From the NCBI RefSeq assembly GCF_002846555.1, contig NZ_PJMS01000001.1:186001-250000 (forward strand): DNA of 64,000 nucleotides, given 5' to 3'. The first letter of the stretch is position 1. Every line of letters begins with the position of its first letter. Below the pieces are notes generated by a model that saw only the letters and a list, made by a program, of their open reading frames with translations, did no database searches and was not told the origin of the DNA. A program made the position numbers and the translations under genes. Source of the stretch: Aquimarina sp. MAR_2010_214 (lineage in GTDB: Bacteria; Bacteroidota; Bacteroidia; Flavobacteriales; Flavobacteriaceae). This document shows, one piece after another, positions 10,001-17,303 of this stretch.

Positions 10001-10493
10001 CCATATCCAAGTGATCTTTTGAGAGAACTTCTTCCCTAACAGCAAGAGACTTTTGATAATATTCTAAACCTTTTTTATAATCTTTATTCTTCCAATAATA
10101 ATAATCTCCAATGTTATCATACCCATATGCTTTTTCCCTATTATGTTCTGGTAGATATACTTTACATATTTCTAGACCTCTTTGCGCATTTTTATAGGAT
10201 TTATCATAGGTTGCATTTCGTCTTTGGCCTTCAGAAATTTTATTATAACATCTGGCTACACGTTCCCAGGCGTTGGCCTTTTGATAGATGGGTAAGGCTT
10301 TCTTAAAATACACTACGGCACTATCTAGTTTTCTTGCAGTCAGCAATGTATCTGCTTTGGAAAAGTGTTGTGAGGCAACTGTCGTATCAATTACAGTTTG
10401 TGCATAGCCAAAAGCAGTATATAAAAACAAGAGACACTTTGTAAGATATAAAAGTGTGTTTTGTTGTTGTACAGATTTTATAGTGATCGTCAT
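7086..10493 (-). CDS. Periplasmic TPR-CHAT (caspase-like) membrane-anchored protein
   Basis: A 1135-residue protein. An N-terminal signal sequence ends near FGYAQ. It is followed by about ten tetratricopeptide repeats of the 42-residue kinesin-light-chain type (about 45-530, recurrent GEYDxALxYYxKAL), a helical linker, and a C-terminal CHAT domain (about 800-1090). The caspase-like dyad is visible: His963 in LALHGDVDN and Cys1010 in LSACHTGTG. A final hydrophobic helix (YWIFGVLIVLVFAGLFW) precedes the basic tail YRRKKN, so TPR and CHAT should face the periplasm, anchored in the inner membrane. CHAT domains are predicted or proven cysteine peptidases. It is divergent from an ECF sigma factor gene and its anti-sigma-like partner, which suggests a signalling module. 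No substrate is known. Confidence 0.88.
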   Translation of the reverse strand: MTITIKSVQQQNTLLYLTKCLLFLYTAFGYAQTVIDTTVASQHFSKADTLLTARKLDSAVVYFKKALPIYQKANAWERVARCYNKISEGQRRNATYDKSYKNAQRGLEICKVYLPEHNREKAYGYDNIGDYYYWKNKDYKKGLEYYQKSLAVREEVLSKDHLDMANSYIDMGNIFFMRQDYNKALAYYQKSLIIRKKQLGMHHVEISDSCFNIGLVYDRKEEYDIALLYLNKSLSIQVNHSNKNWKEIAKPFKVIGDVYRKKGNYNKGLSYYKEYLKILIGVFGENHFKIVYAFNKIGIIYQYKGEYDIALHYYNRAIDIKNKISKADEKYNNPMYNNIGIVYKYKGEYEKALIYLKKALRRNLKVKGENHPFVPLNYNNIGNIYRLKGEYDQSLLYYKKALSIRTKLFDQNNSQIAESYNDIGELYTLKMEYDKALYYANKALKIRTAIFGLNNPFVADSYTSLGNIYFDNEEPSKAMDNYQNTLTIRQKIFGKQHPKVALSYNDIAKVYATQKEFTTSLTYYDKAVLANTISNVQTRATFKPKQYLNLDILITSLLGKAKTYTALYKESNDIDDLNSAIQTYQNADVLINTIRQSYTNYQDKVRFAQKAAAVYQGAIGAQLLLYNIEKERSSLEKAFYYAEKSKANTLKELLADANAKHFTGLPANLVALEKELRIDKAFYQSKITASYDLKASNKDSLKMTRYENKLFDINTRQDSLIKVLEKNYPKYYQLKHENTIVTVRDIQHHLNDSTTLLEFFTSDSLTYAFTISKDKIAVQELQTPNLKGSIEQLREAIISQNLAKYKTLGYSLYNTLIAPIANTCIGDELIIIPDGPLWHLNFELLLTQKDTANNPPDLSYLLKEYAITYANAANLLFAKDKSEQPIQKRQECLAFSFSDSTITTNTMSLATLRDTGIDLPGTRKEIKAISNIIDGQYYYGSQAIEANFKKNAGQYAILHLALHGDVDNERPEHSKLYFTKSKDTIEDNLLYSHELFALDIPAELTVLSACHTGTGKIAKGEGIMSLGSAFQYAGTKSLLLSSWEVSDQTTPELMQYFYTNLKAGMNKAKALQQAKLQYLATANINRTQPFYWGGFYLVGDSSPILFENDTLLYWIFGVLIVLVFAGLFWYRRKKN

Positions 10494-10805
10494 TATATAC
10501 TATTAATGCGTTTTATTATTATTTATCCTATCGCTCGACGGAAATTCAAATTATATATCCTAAATGGATTCCGGTCTCGTTCTTCAATGGGATGCAAGTA
10601 TTTCCTTTTCTCTTTCTCATGCTTTGTTATTCCTGCAATTTGTATCCTGTCAAAAAACAAGACTGAGATAATAACATTAATTGATTTCTGATAGATTCTT
10701 CAATTATCTTCTATACTATTAATAGCAAAGAAACTAAAATTGTTACTTTTACAACAATTTAACATTACCCAAAGGTAACAATCTGTTATTATAGTACATG
10801 AACCT
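10494..10805. promoter_or_regulatory. Divergent intergenic region between CHAT and ECF sigma genes
   Basis: 312 bp with no gene. It contains an inverted repeat AAATTGTT (10737-10744)/AACAATTT (10753-10760), a second small one TTACC-CAAA-GGTAA (about 10766-10776), and on the minus strand TACCTTTG (10770-10777), matching the Bacteroidota -7 consensus for transcription toward the CHAT gene. All lie within 70 bases of the sigma-factor start, so a shared divergent control region is likely. Confidence 0.4.
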
Positions 10806-11390
10806 ATGAATACTACCAAGGACCACAAAATTTTGGAAGGTATTGTCACTGGAAATGAGGTGGTCATTACTACGTTTTATAGAAAAAACCTACCGTATAT
10901 AAGACAATATGTCTTACAAAACTCTGGTAGTAGCGAGGATGCCGAAGATGTGTTTCAGGATGCTTTAATTTTGATATATCAGAAATTAAAAACAGATTCT
11001 CTGGAGTTACATTCTTCATTACGAACTTATTTTTATGGAGTTTGTAAAAATATGTGGAGAAACAGATTACGAAAAAACAAAAAAATGATCATCACCCAAA
11101 AATTTCCTGAGGATGCAGAAATAATTACCCCTATAGTTATCGAAGATATAGAATATAAAGAACGGGAGCATGTATATCGTAGACATTTCCTAAAATTAAG
11201 TAACACTTGTCGTGAAGTATTAAGCTTACTTTTTAAAGGAAATAGTATGAAAGATATTGCACGTATCACTGGATATTCTGAAGGATATACCCGAAAGAAA
11301 AAATTCGAATGTAAACGATATCTAATCGAAATGATTGAAAAAGACCCTGCTTATCAGGAGTTACAACTAAACCCTGAAAAAGAATTCTAG
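10806..11390 (+). CDS. ECF-type RNA polymerase sigma factor
   Basis: A 194-residue sigma-70 family protein with region 2 (about 20-85; DAEDVFQDALILIYQKL and the LRTYFYGVCKNMWRNRLRK core/-10 contact) and region 4 (about 125-180; LSNTCREVLSLLFKGNSMKDIARITGYSEGYTRKKKFECKRYL, a helix-turn-helix). Lengths and spacing fit ECF sigma factors. The start of the next gene is two bases past the stop, and that product looks like its membrane anti-sigma partner. The divergent CHAT gene is a probable target or input. Confidence 0.9.
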   Translation: MNTTKDHKILEGIVTGNEVVITTFYRKNLPYIRQYVLQNSGSSEDAEDVFQDALILIYQKLKTDSLELHSSLRTYFYGVCKNMWRNRLRKNKKMIITQKFPEDAEIITPIVIEDIEYKEREHVYRRHFLKLSNTCREVLSLLFKGNSMKDIARITGYSEGYTRKKKFECKRYLIEMIEKDPAYQELQLNPEKEF

Positions 11391-11391
11391 T

Positions 11392-12129
11392 ATGGAAAGA
11401 ACTCCAGAAATATTCGACAAGATAGAAGGGTATATTGCACATACATTACCTAAAGAAGAAATAATAGCTTTTGAAAAAGAATTAGCTACCAATCCAGAGC
11501 TACAAGAAGAAGTCGAAAAGCATAGGGTTCTGCATAAAACGTTAAGTGATCAGGATACTCTGGATTTTAAAGAAAAATTGATGAAAATCAGTGCTTCCAT
11601 TAAAGAAGAACAGAGCAATTCTTCTGCTCCGGTATCTTCTTCATATTGGAAAATTGCAGCATCCATTGCTATACTTTTTGGTGTAGGAATGTTACTCTGG
11701 CATACATATACCAATCAGCATAATACTCAAGATTTATATGGTGCATATTACGAGCCTTTTCCTGTAGAAGACGTAATGCGGAGTAATACCAATACTGAAG
11801 TACAGAGGATTATAAAAAACTATGCTAAAGGTGCTTATGATTCTGTAGCCGTTGTATTAGAAAAACGTCCAAACTTAGATAACCAACTACAATTATATCT
11901 GGGTAATAGTTACTTAAATACTGATCAGGAAGAAAAAGCTGTTTCTTTATTTAAGGACATTAAGAGTAGTGGCAAATATTATGAAGTTGCTAAATGGTAT
12001 TTATCGCTTACCTATTTGAAATTAAATACTCCTAAAAAAAGCATTCCACTGCTTAAAGAAATTATTACATATAATGGAGTTTATAAAGATAAAGCTATAC
12101 GATTACTTGAAGCGTTAGAAAAAAAATAG
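11392..12129 (+). CDS. Membrane-anchored anti-sigma-like protein with periplasmic TPR region
   Basis: 245 residues. The first 70 are charged and helical (FDKIEGYIAHTLPKEEI...FEKELATNPELQEEVEKHR), like the cytosolic part of Bacteroidota anti-sigma factors that lack a zinc motif. One transmembrane helix follows (about 85-104, YWKIAASIAILFGVGMLLWH), then an extracytoplasmic TPR-like region (about 135-245, with QLQLYLGNSYLNTDQEEKAV). The order sigma factor then anti-sigma, with essentially no gap, is the standard arrangement. Its TPR region would face the same compartment as the divergent TPR-CHAT protein. Confidence 0.72.
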   Translation: MERTPEIFDKIEGYIAHTLPKEEIIAFEKELATNPELQEEVEKHRVLHKTLSDQDTLDFKEKLMKISASIKEEQSNSSAPVSSSYWKIAASIAILFGVGMLLWHTYTNQHNTQDLYGAYYEPFPVEDVMRSNTNTEVQRIIKNYAKGAYDSVAVVLEKRPNLDNQLQLYLGNSYLNTDQEEKAVSLFKDIKSSGKYYEVAKWYLSLTYLKLNTPKKSIPLLKEIITYNGVYKDKAIRLLEALEKK

Positions 12130-12435
12130 ACATTATTTCGCACGACCAATATCCATTTATAGTGACTGTTAGATTTCAAAAGAATACTAAAAACAAGACC
12201 AACACAAACCTGTGAGGCCTTATCCTTTTCACACCTCTTCCTTCATACTATTAACCTGAGTTCGATGTAAGGTTTTAATTTAAGAGAACGCCATCAAATT
12301 CAGAAAAACAATATCTATATCAATTATAAAAAAATAAGATAAATGAGGTAACAAAGTTATATGTCGAGACATAAACACATGAATTCTATATACTGATTAA
12401 TTTAATAATTCAATCTTCACTCTAAAGAAACAATT
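12130..12435. other. Intergenic gap, nothing recognised
   Basis: 306 bp between the anti-sigma-like gene and the small HTH gene. I see no gene, no strong hairpin followed by a T-run, and no clear TTG-N19-TAnnTTTG promoter. Confidence 0.4.
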
Positions 12436-12708
12436 ATGAATGTTATCATCAAACACGTTGAGCTTATGAATCGAATCGACCAACTAATTCGTTTGAAAGC
12501 TACAGGGAACCCTGTAGAACTAGCAGAACGACTAGGAATTTCAAAAACAAAACTCTATCGCATCATCAACATTATGAAAGAACTAAATGCTCCTTTAGAA
12601 TATGATGTCGACCTAAAAAGTTATGTCTATGTAAAAGCTGTGGGGTTTAAATTCGGTTTTTTTACAAAAGAAAGAAATACAAAAGAATTTCACTCTTCTG
12701 TGGGATAA
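12436..12708 (+). CDS. Small helix-turn-helix protein
   Basis: 90 residues. Residues about 8-50 form a winged-HTH-type DNA-binding unit (MNRIDQLIRLKATGNPVELAERLGISKTKLYRII), with the recognition helix around SKTKLYRIINIM, followed by a wing-like strand SYVYVKAVGFKFGFF. Proteins of this size and pattern, ending in GFKFGF, are widespread single-domain regulators in Bacteroidota; their targets are mostly unknown. It stands alone. Confidence 0.75.
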   Translation: MNVIIKHVELMNRIDQLIRLKATGNPVELAERLGISKTKLYRIINIMKELNAPLEYDVDLKSYVYVKAVGFKFGFFTKERNTKEFHSSVG

Positions 12709-12785
12709 AATCCTTATTTCACGTCTTACTTTTCAAATCTAATTATTTTCACACAAAAAACTAATACCTTAATATTTATATCACA

Positions 12786-12841
12786 CTGAGTCTGTCGAGG
12801 ACTATTTGTTATCACTTTTCAAATTATTTCGATAGACTCAG
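12786..12841. repeat. REP-like imperfect palindrome
   Basis: CTGAGTCTGTCGA (12786-12798) faces TCGATAGACTCAG (12829-12841), pairing as a long stem with one mismatch. It lies between the convergent HTH and acyl-CoA dehydrogenase genes and may double as a transcription end. Confidence 0.55.
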
Positions 12842-12869
12842 ATAAATATTTTCACTTTTTAGAGAACTT

Positions 12870-14048
12870 CTATTTAAAAGCCGACATACCTGTAATATCC
12901 ATTCCTGTAATTAGTAAATGTATATCGTGCGTTCCTTCATAAGTGATTACACTTTCGAGGTTCATCATATGACGCATGATACTATACTCTCCTGTGATTC
13001 CCATTCCGCCAAGAATTTGCCTTGCTTCTCTTGCAATCTTAATTGCCATTTCCACATTATTACGTTTTGCCATAGAGATTTGTGCACTAGTAGCTTTACC
13101 CTCGTTACGTAATACTCCTAATCGCCAAGCCATTAATTGTGCTTTGGTTATTTCGGTAATCATTTCTGCCAGTTTCTTTTGTTGCAATTGTGTTGCTCCA
13201 ATAGGCTTATCAAACTGAACACGTTCTTTGGCATATCTCAATGCGGTATCATAACAATCCATAGCGGCACCAATCGCACCCCAGGCAATACCATATCTTG
13301 CAGAATCCAAACATCCCAACGGCGCACCAAGACCACTTTTGTTAGGTAATATATTCTCTTTTGGCACTTTTACATTATCAAATATCAATTCTCCTGTAGC
13401 AGAAGCACGAAGCGACCATTTATTATGTGTCTCTGGAGTTGTAAACCCTTCCATACCACGTTCTACTACAAGGCCATGGATTCTTCCTTCTTCATTTTTG
13501 GCCCAAACCACTGCAATATCAGCAAAAGGCGCATTAGAAATCCAAAGTTTAGCACCATTAAGTAAGTAATGATCTCCGTTATCTTTAAAATTAGTCGTCA
13601 TCCCGCCAGGGTTTGATCCATGATCAGGTTCTGTAAGACCAAAACATCCTATAAATTCTCCAGATGCCAGTTTAGGTAAGTATTTTTTTCGTTGTTCTTC
13701 AGAACCATATTTCCAGATCGGATACATCACCAATGAAGATTGCACAGAAGATGTAGATCGTACACCAGAATCTCCTCGCTCAATCTCCTGCATGATTAAA
13801 CCATAACTAATCTGATCTAATCCAGCACCACCATACTCTTCAGGTATATAAGGCCCAAACGCCCCTATTTCTGCAAGTCCTTTAATAATCTGTGTAGGAA
13901 ATTCTGCTCGCTGCGCAAAATCTTCTATAATAGGAGATACTTCACGTTTTACCCAACTACGAGCAGCATCACGAACCATTTTATGTTCATCACTTAATAA
14001 CTCGTCAATCTGATAATAATCTGGTGCCTGGAATAAGTCTGGTTTCAT
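12870..14048 (-). CDS. gcdH: Glutaryl-CoA dehydrogenase-like acyl-CoA dehydrogenase
   Basis: A 392-residue FAD acyl-CoA dehydrogenase. It matches the glutaryl-CoA dehydrogenase subgroup: RSTSSVQSSLVMYPI with Arg97 (the residue that holds the distal carboxylate in this subgroup), FGLTEPDHGSNPGGM (FAD loop, about 156-170), WISNAP, and the catalytic base Glu371 in TYEGTHDIH. The reaction is oxidative decarboxylation of glutaryl-CoA to crotonyl-CoA in lysine/tryptophan breakdown. It is monocistronic with a good upstream promoter on the same strand. Confidence 0.9.
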   Translation of the reverse strand: MKPDLFQAPDYYQIDELLSDEHKMVRDAARSWVKREVSPIIEDFAQRAEFPTQIIKGLAEIGAFGPYIPEEYGGAGLDQISYGLIMQEIERGDSGVRSTSSVQSSLVMYPIWKYGSEEQRKKYLPKLASGEFIGCFGLTEPDHGSNPGGMTTNFKDNGDHYLLNGAKLWISNAPFADIAVVWAKNEEGRIHGLVVERGMEGFTTPETHNKWSLRASATGELIFDNVKVPKENILPNKSGLGAPLGCLDSARYGIAWGAIGAAMDCYDTALRYAKERVQFDKPIGATQLQQKKLAEMITEITKAQLMAWRLGVLRNEGKATSAQISMAKRNNVEMAIKIAREARQILGGMGITGEYSIMRHMMNLESVITYEGTHDIHLLITGMDITGMSAFK

Positions 14049-14181
14049 GCGTCTATTATTTATTATTTTTTCAATGGTCAGATGGAATTTTCATAATAAT
14101 CAGTTAGATTCTGATGAAATTCTCAATATGCTCATTTTGTTTTTTAAGGTATTTTCTAAATTACTGCGTATAAGCACAAAA

Positions 14182-14212
14182 CAAATGTAGGTAATGCTAA
14201 AAAAGCAAGCAA
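14182..14212 (-). promoter_or_regulatory. Bacteroidota-type promoter for the acyl-CoA dehydrogenase
   Basis: On the minus strand, TTG (14212-14210), a 20-base spacer, then TACATTTG (14189-14182). This fits TTG-N19/20-TAnnTTTG and lies about 134 bases before the start codon. Confidence 0.5.
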
Positions 14213-14582
14213 TTTTTTCGACATTTTTAAAAAGATTGATCATTCTACTATTGTATTTATTGTTTTTTGATCAAAAAGATATCCAAATACATTATTTTAT
14301 TGTATTCATTATAATGACAAAGTCAATCTAGCGCATTACAGAAGCCAAAACTTACCTTACCTACCAAATAAAAAATTTGTGTATAATTTCCGCAGTTCAC
14401 TCCTTTTTTCTACACAAATAAGGTGTGATAAAAGAAAAAATATTAATTCACAAAATTCACAAAATTCTAAAAATCAATTATTTACATTTAAAAACAGCGT
14501 TTCTAACTTCTTCTGGCATAATTATTCTATATATAAACACATAACCGTTTAAAAATTTATTAAAACTAAAATTATAATAACA
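14213..14582. other. AT-rich intergenic DNA
   Basis: Remainder of a 534-bp gap between divergent genes. I see no gene. The stretch ATTCACAAA is tandemly repeated near 14450-14475, and homopolymer A/T runs are common. Probably leader and promoter sequence for the PepSY-like gene, with no box I can place confidently. Confidence 0.35.
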
Positions 14583-14900
14583 ATGAAAAATTTATTTGTA
14601 TTACCGGTATTGGCTTTTGGATTATTAGTAGGAACTCAAAACATGAACGCTCAGGAAGTAGCTTCTAATGAAGACACAGAAGTAATTGCTCCTGTTCAGG
14701 AAAAATATATAGACCTAGCTGTAGAAAATTTACCTCAACCTGTTCTTGATGCTGTTGCAAAAGATTATGCTGGTGCGACTATCGAAAGCGCTGGAGCTAA
14801 AGAAGATGCTTCAGAATTTAGATTAGTATTGAAACAAGGGGATAAAGAAATGGAAGTTTTCTGTGATGCAGAAGGAAAATGGATTTCTAAGAAAGGATAA
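14583..14900 (+). CDS. Small secreted PepSY-like protein
   Basis: 105 residues with a signal peptide (MKKLFV-type start, cleavage likely after NMNA). The mature part, about 45-105, has the PepSY-like (PF11396-type) pattern: ENLPQPVLDAVAKDYAGATI, then EFRLVLKQGDKEMEVFCDAEGKWI. Bacteroidota carry many such small periplasmic proteins of unknown role. A strong terminator follows at 14973-15005. Confidence 0.7.
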   Translation: MKNLFVLPVLAFGLLVGTQNMNAQEVASNEDTEVIAPVQEKYIDLAVENLPQPVLDAVAKDYAGATIESAGAKEDASEFRLVLKQGDKEMEVFCDAEGKWISKKG

Positions 14901-14972
14901 TTCCTTAATGATATTTAAAAAAAGGTTTAATTTATGGTGATATGAATTAAACTGTAGAGTGATTGAATTTAG

Positions 14973-15005
14973 AAAAAGGAAGATATATATGTCTTCCTTT
15001 TTTTT
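14973..15005. terminator. Bidirectional intrinsic terminator
   Basis: AAAAAGGAAGA pairs with TCTTCCTTTTT around a short TATATATG loop, with A- and T-runs on both sides. It separates the PepSY-like gene from the convergent trmN6. Confidence 0.85.
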
Positions 15006-15010
15006 ATAAA

Positions 15011-15724
15011 TCACATTTTTAGATAAAACGCTTTAGTAAGATTCATATAGGCATCGGTATACTGATGGCGTTTCGTTTCTATAATCAATTCATCAACTTC
15101 GATATCCATTTGATCACGACCAAACAACATCAGGCTTCTTTTAATTCCTGAAACAGGTGTCCCTTTTACCCTTGTGATCTTTTGCGGAAACAAAGTTACC
15201 TGTGTGGCTATATCAATAATACGTGATTCTTCTTTATATGGTATAATCACTGCAAATCGTCCCTTATCTGATAAAAGCCTTGATGCCCCAACTAAAAGAT
15301 GTTCAAAAGGTAAAGCATCTTCGAATCTAGCCATATCTCGTTTGGTATCAGAAGTTTTATAGTCCTCTACATAAAAAGGAGGATTACTGATTATCAAATC
15401 ATACTGATCATCGATTTCTGTTACAAACTCTTGAAATGAAGCATGATAACAAAATAGTCTGTCTCCCCAGGCTGACATTTCAAAATTTTCGACTGCTTGT
15501 TCATAAGTATCTGCATCGATTTCTATAGCGTCAATAACCTCTGCTTGAGATCGCTGTGCTGTCATTAAAGCGATTACTCCTGTTCCTGCTCCTATATCAA
15601 GAATTGAAGACACAGTGCTACTAATCGGAACCCAAGCTCCAAGTAGTACTCCATCTGTACCTACTTTCATAGCACATCGATCCTGGTGAATCGTAAAGTC
15701 TTTAAATACAAAAGGTTTAGTCAT
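15011..15724 (-). CDS. trmN6: tRNA1(Val) adenine-37 N6-methyltransferase
   Basis: A 237-residue Rossmann-fold methyltransferase of the YfiC/TrmN6 family. It opens with FVFKDFTIHQDRCAMKVGTDGVLLGAW, the family's N-terminal signature, then the SAM loop ILDIGAGTGVIALM (about 41-54) and the adenine-N6 catalytic motif NPPF at about 119-122 (LIISNPPFY). It modifies A37 of tRNA-Val. Last gene of rpsP-rimM-trmN6, 59 bases after rimM. Confidence 0.88.
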   Translation of the reverse strand: MTKPFVFKDFTIHQDRCAMKVGTDGVLLGAWVPISSTVSSILDIGAGTGVIALMTAQRSQAEVIDAIEIDADTYEQAVENFEMSAWGDRLFCYHASFQEFVTEIDDQYDLIISNPPFYVEDYKTSDTKRDMARFEDALPFEHLLVGASRLLSDKGRFAVIIPYKEESRIIDIATQVTLFPQKITRVKGTPVSGIKRSLMLFGRDQMDIEVDELIIETKRHQYTDAYMNLTKAFYLKM

Positions 15725-15783
15725 ACTTTTACTATTCGTCGAGAAATATGGATCTCGACATTTACCGGAATGGTAAAATAAAA

Positions 15784-16308
15784 TTAAAGATACAAATCAA
15801 TGAGTCCTTCTGGAGTATGAACGGTTATCGTTTTCGATTCTCTATCAATTTTATCAATAAACTCATCATTCATAGGAATAAGAATCTCGACACCATTACG
15901 ATCAATCTCGAATAAAGCTTGAGCCGTTGTATCATTAATAGCTTTAATAATTCCTACTTCTCCAAAAACAGAATCAACAATAGTAAAACCAATTATTTCA
16001 TGGTAATAAAACTGAGTTCCTTCAAGTTTTGGCAATAATGCAAGTGGTAAGTACAACTCTGTCTTCATGAGGTCGTCTGCACCTTCTTCTGAATCTACAT
16101 CCTCAAATTTTATACGTAGTAAATCACTTTTATGTAGCGAACATCTTTCAATAAAAAATGGAACCAGATTATTGTTATAATTAACAAATACCGATTCCAT
16201 TTTCGTATAACTTTCGGGTTCATCGGTATCTAGTTTAACCAATACCTCACCCCTAAAACTAAATTTACTTACGATTTTACCTAGATAGAAGCATTCTTCT
16301 TTCTTCAT
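15784..16308 (-). CDS. rimM: Ribosome maturation factor RimM
   Basis: 174 residues with the two-part RimM layout: an N-terminal beta-barrel (YLGKIVSKFSFRGEVLVKLDTDEPE, about 7-31) and a C-terminal PRC-barrel (QFYYHEIIGFTIVD...IPMNDEFIDKIDRESKTITVHTPEGLIDLY). It binds S19 and assists 30S head assembly. It starts 15 bases after the rpsP stop, as in most bacteria. Confidence 0.95.
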   Translation of the reverse strand: MKKEECFYLGKIVSKFSFRGEVLVKLDTDEPESYTKMESVFVNYNNNLVPFFIERCSLHKSDLLRIKFEDVDSEEGADDLMKTELYLPLALLPKLEGTQFYYHEIIGFTIVDSVFGEVGIIKAINDTTAQALFEIDRNGVEILIPMNDEFIDKIDRESKTITVHTPEGLIDLYL

Positions 16309-16323
16309 CGTGAATAATTACAA

Positions 16324-16857
16324 CTATTCTTCTTCGTTGTTAGCTTCCTCTGTTACTTCTGCTTCTGCAGTAGCTTCGACAGCTTCTTCCGCTTCAGCAG
16401 CAGTTTCTTCTGCTTTTGCAGCAGCTTCACGTTTAGCATTTACTTCTTTTTCAGCTTCCAAAGCTTTAGCTTTTTCCACTGCTTCAGCTTTTGCTAACGC
16501 ATCTTTCTTAGCATCAACAGATCCTTCTTTTTCTGATACCCAAGCCTGATATTTTTCTTCAGCTTGTTCTTCTGTTAAAGCACCTTTTCTTACTCCACCA
16601 GCAAGGTGATTTTTTAATAAAGCTCCTTTATAAGATAAGATAGCTTTTGCAGTATCAGTTGGTTGTGCACCATTCTGTAACCACTTTACAGCTCCATCAA
16701 TATCCAAGTCAATACTTGCAGGATTTACATTAGGGTTATAAGTCCCTAATTTTTCAAGAAATCTACCATCTCTTTTTGATCTAGCATCTGCTGCTACGAT
16801 CCAGTAAAAAGGCTTTCCTTTTTTACCGTGTCTCTGTAATCTAATTTTAACAGGCAT
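16324..16857 (-). CDS. rpsP: 30S ribosomal protein S16 with long acidic/alanine-rich tail
   Basis: The S16 core is residues about 1-80 from the start at 16857 (MPVKIRLQRHGKKGKPFYWIV, DGRFLEKLGTYNPN). An ATG at 16893 would add 12 residues not seen in S16, and that stretch overlaps a probable leader hairpin (GGGTactcgACCC, 16874-16886), so I start at MPVKIR. The last ~75 residues are a Glu/Ala/Lys-rich low-complexity helix, much longer than the ~80-residue E. coli protein; such tails are common in flavobacteria. First gene of rpsP-rimM-trmN6. Confidence 0.94.
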   Translation of the reverse strand: MPVKIRLQRHGKKGKPFYWIVAADARSKRDGRFLEKLGTYNPNVNPASIDLDIDGAVKWLQNGAQPTDTAKAILSYKGALLKNHLAGGVRKGALTEEQAEEKYQAWVSEKEGSVDAKKDALAKAEAVEKAKALEAEKEVNAKREAAAKAEETAAEAEEAVEATAEAEVTEEANNEEE

Positions 16858-16904
16858 ATATAAATTAATTTTTGGGTACTCGACCCTATTCATAATTAAG
16901 GGCG

Positions 16905-16912
16905 CAAAGATA
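16905..16912 (-). promoter_or_regulatory. Promoter -7 box for rpsP operon
   Basis: Minus-strand TATCTTTG, matching TAnnTTTG, about 48 bases before the chosen rpsP start. TTG candidates upstream are at 17 and 22 bases, not ideal spacing. Confidence 0.4.
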
Positions 16913-17061
16913 ATTATTTTTAATCAATTCAAATCAATAAATAAAAGTTTATTCTCTATTACATAATCATTTAATATAAACAATGCTTACATAAAACTGG
17001 ATTTATCAGAAAATACACCTTTTTATCCTACTTTTCATTATACGAAAATTGAATTTTATGC

Positions 17062-17214
17062 ATTTCATCGATAAAATATGCTCTTTTTTGATAAAAAATT
17101 AATTTTTTACGATTAAAAATAGAGTCAAAAACATTTTTTACAGCTATTTTTCAATATAAAAAGCAATGTTTTGTGTATTTCATCGATAAAATATGTTTTT
17201 TTTCGATAAAAAAG
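17062..17214. repeat. Direct repeat pair upstream of the lipoprotein gene
   Basis: ATTTCATCGATAAAATATG occurs exactly at 17062-17080 and 17177-17195, 115 bases apart. Each copy is followed by a T-run and (C/T)GATAAAAAA, so the similarity extends over about 37 bases. The region is otherwise very AT-rich and without genes. The second copy ends just before the promoter at 17215-17244, so these could be regulator sites. Confidence 0.6.
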
Positions 17215-17244
17215 TTGACTCTTAACATTTTAACTATATATTTG
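17215..17244 (+). promoter_or_regulatory. Bacteroidota-type promoter for the lipoprotein gene
   Basis: TTG (17215-17217), a 19-base spacer and TATATTTG (17237-17244), a perfect match to TTG-N19-TAnnTTTG, 60 bases before the start codon. A small hairpin TTTTACGG/CCGTAAAA (17259-17279) lies in the leader. Confidence 0.7.
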
Positions 17245-17303
17245 TAGATGTAAACATATTTTACGGTTTTTCCGTAAAAAAATCATATTAAAGCCCCAAG
17301 CCT

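Noticed and set aside
7086..10493. TPR-CHAT as part of a type III-E CRISPR (Craspase) system
   Set aside because: No gRAMP/Cas7-11, no array, and the protein has a signal sequence and membrane anchor; the context is an ECF sigma factor.
12918..13569. Several open frames opposite the acyl-CoA dehydrogenase
   Set aside because: The dehydrogenase frame has full-length conserved motifs; the antisense frames have none.
16310..16549. Ser/Ala-rich open frame opposite the rpsP tail
   Set aside because: It is the antisense reading of the low-complexity Glu/Ala tail of S16, a common artefact.
16858..16893. A 12-residue N-terminal extension of S16 from an upstream ATG
   Set aside because: S16 begins at MPVKIRL in all families known to me, and the extension overlaps a leader hairpin.
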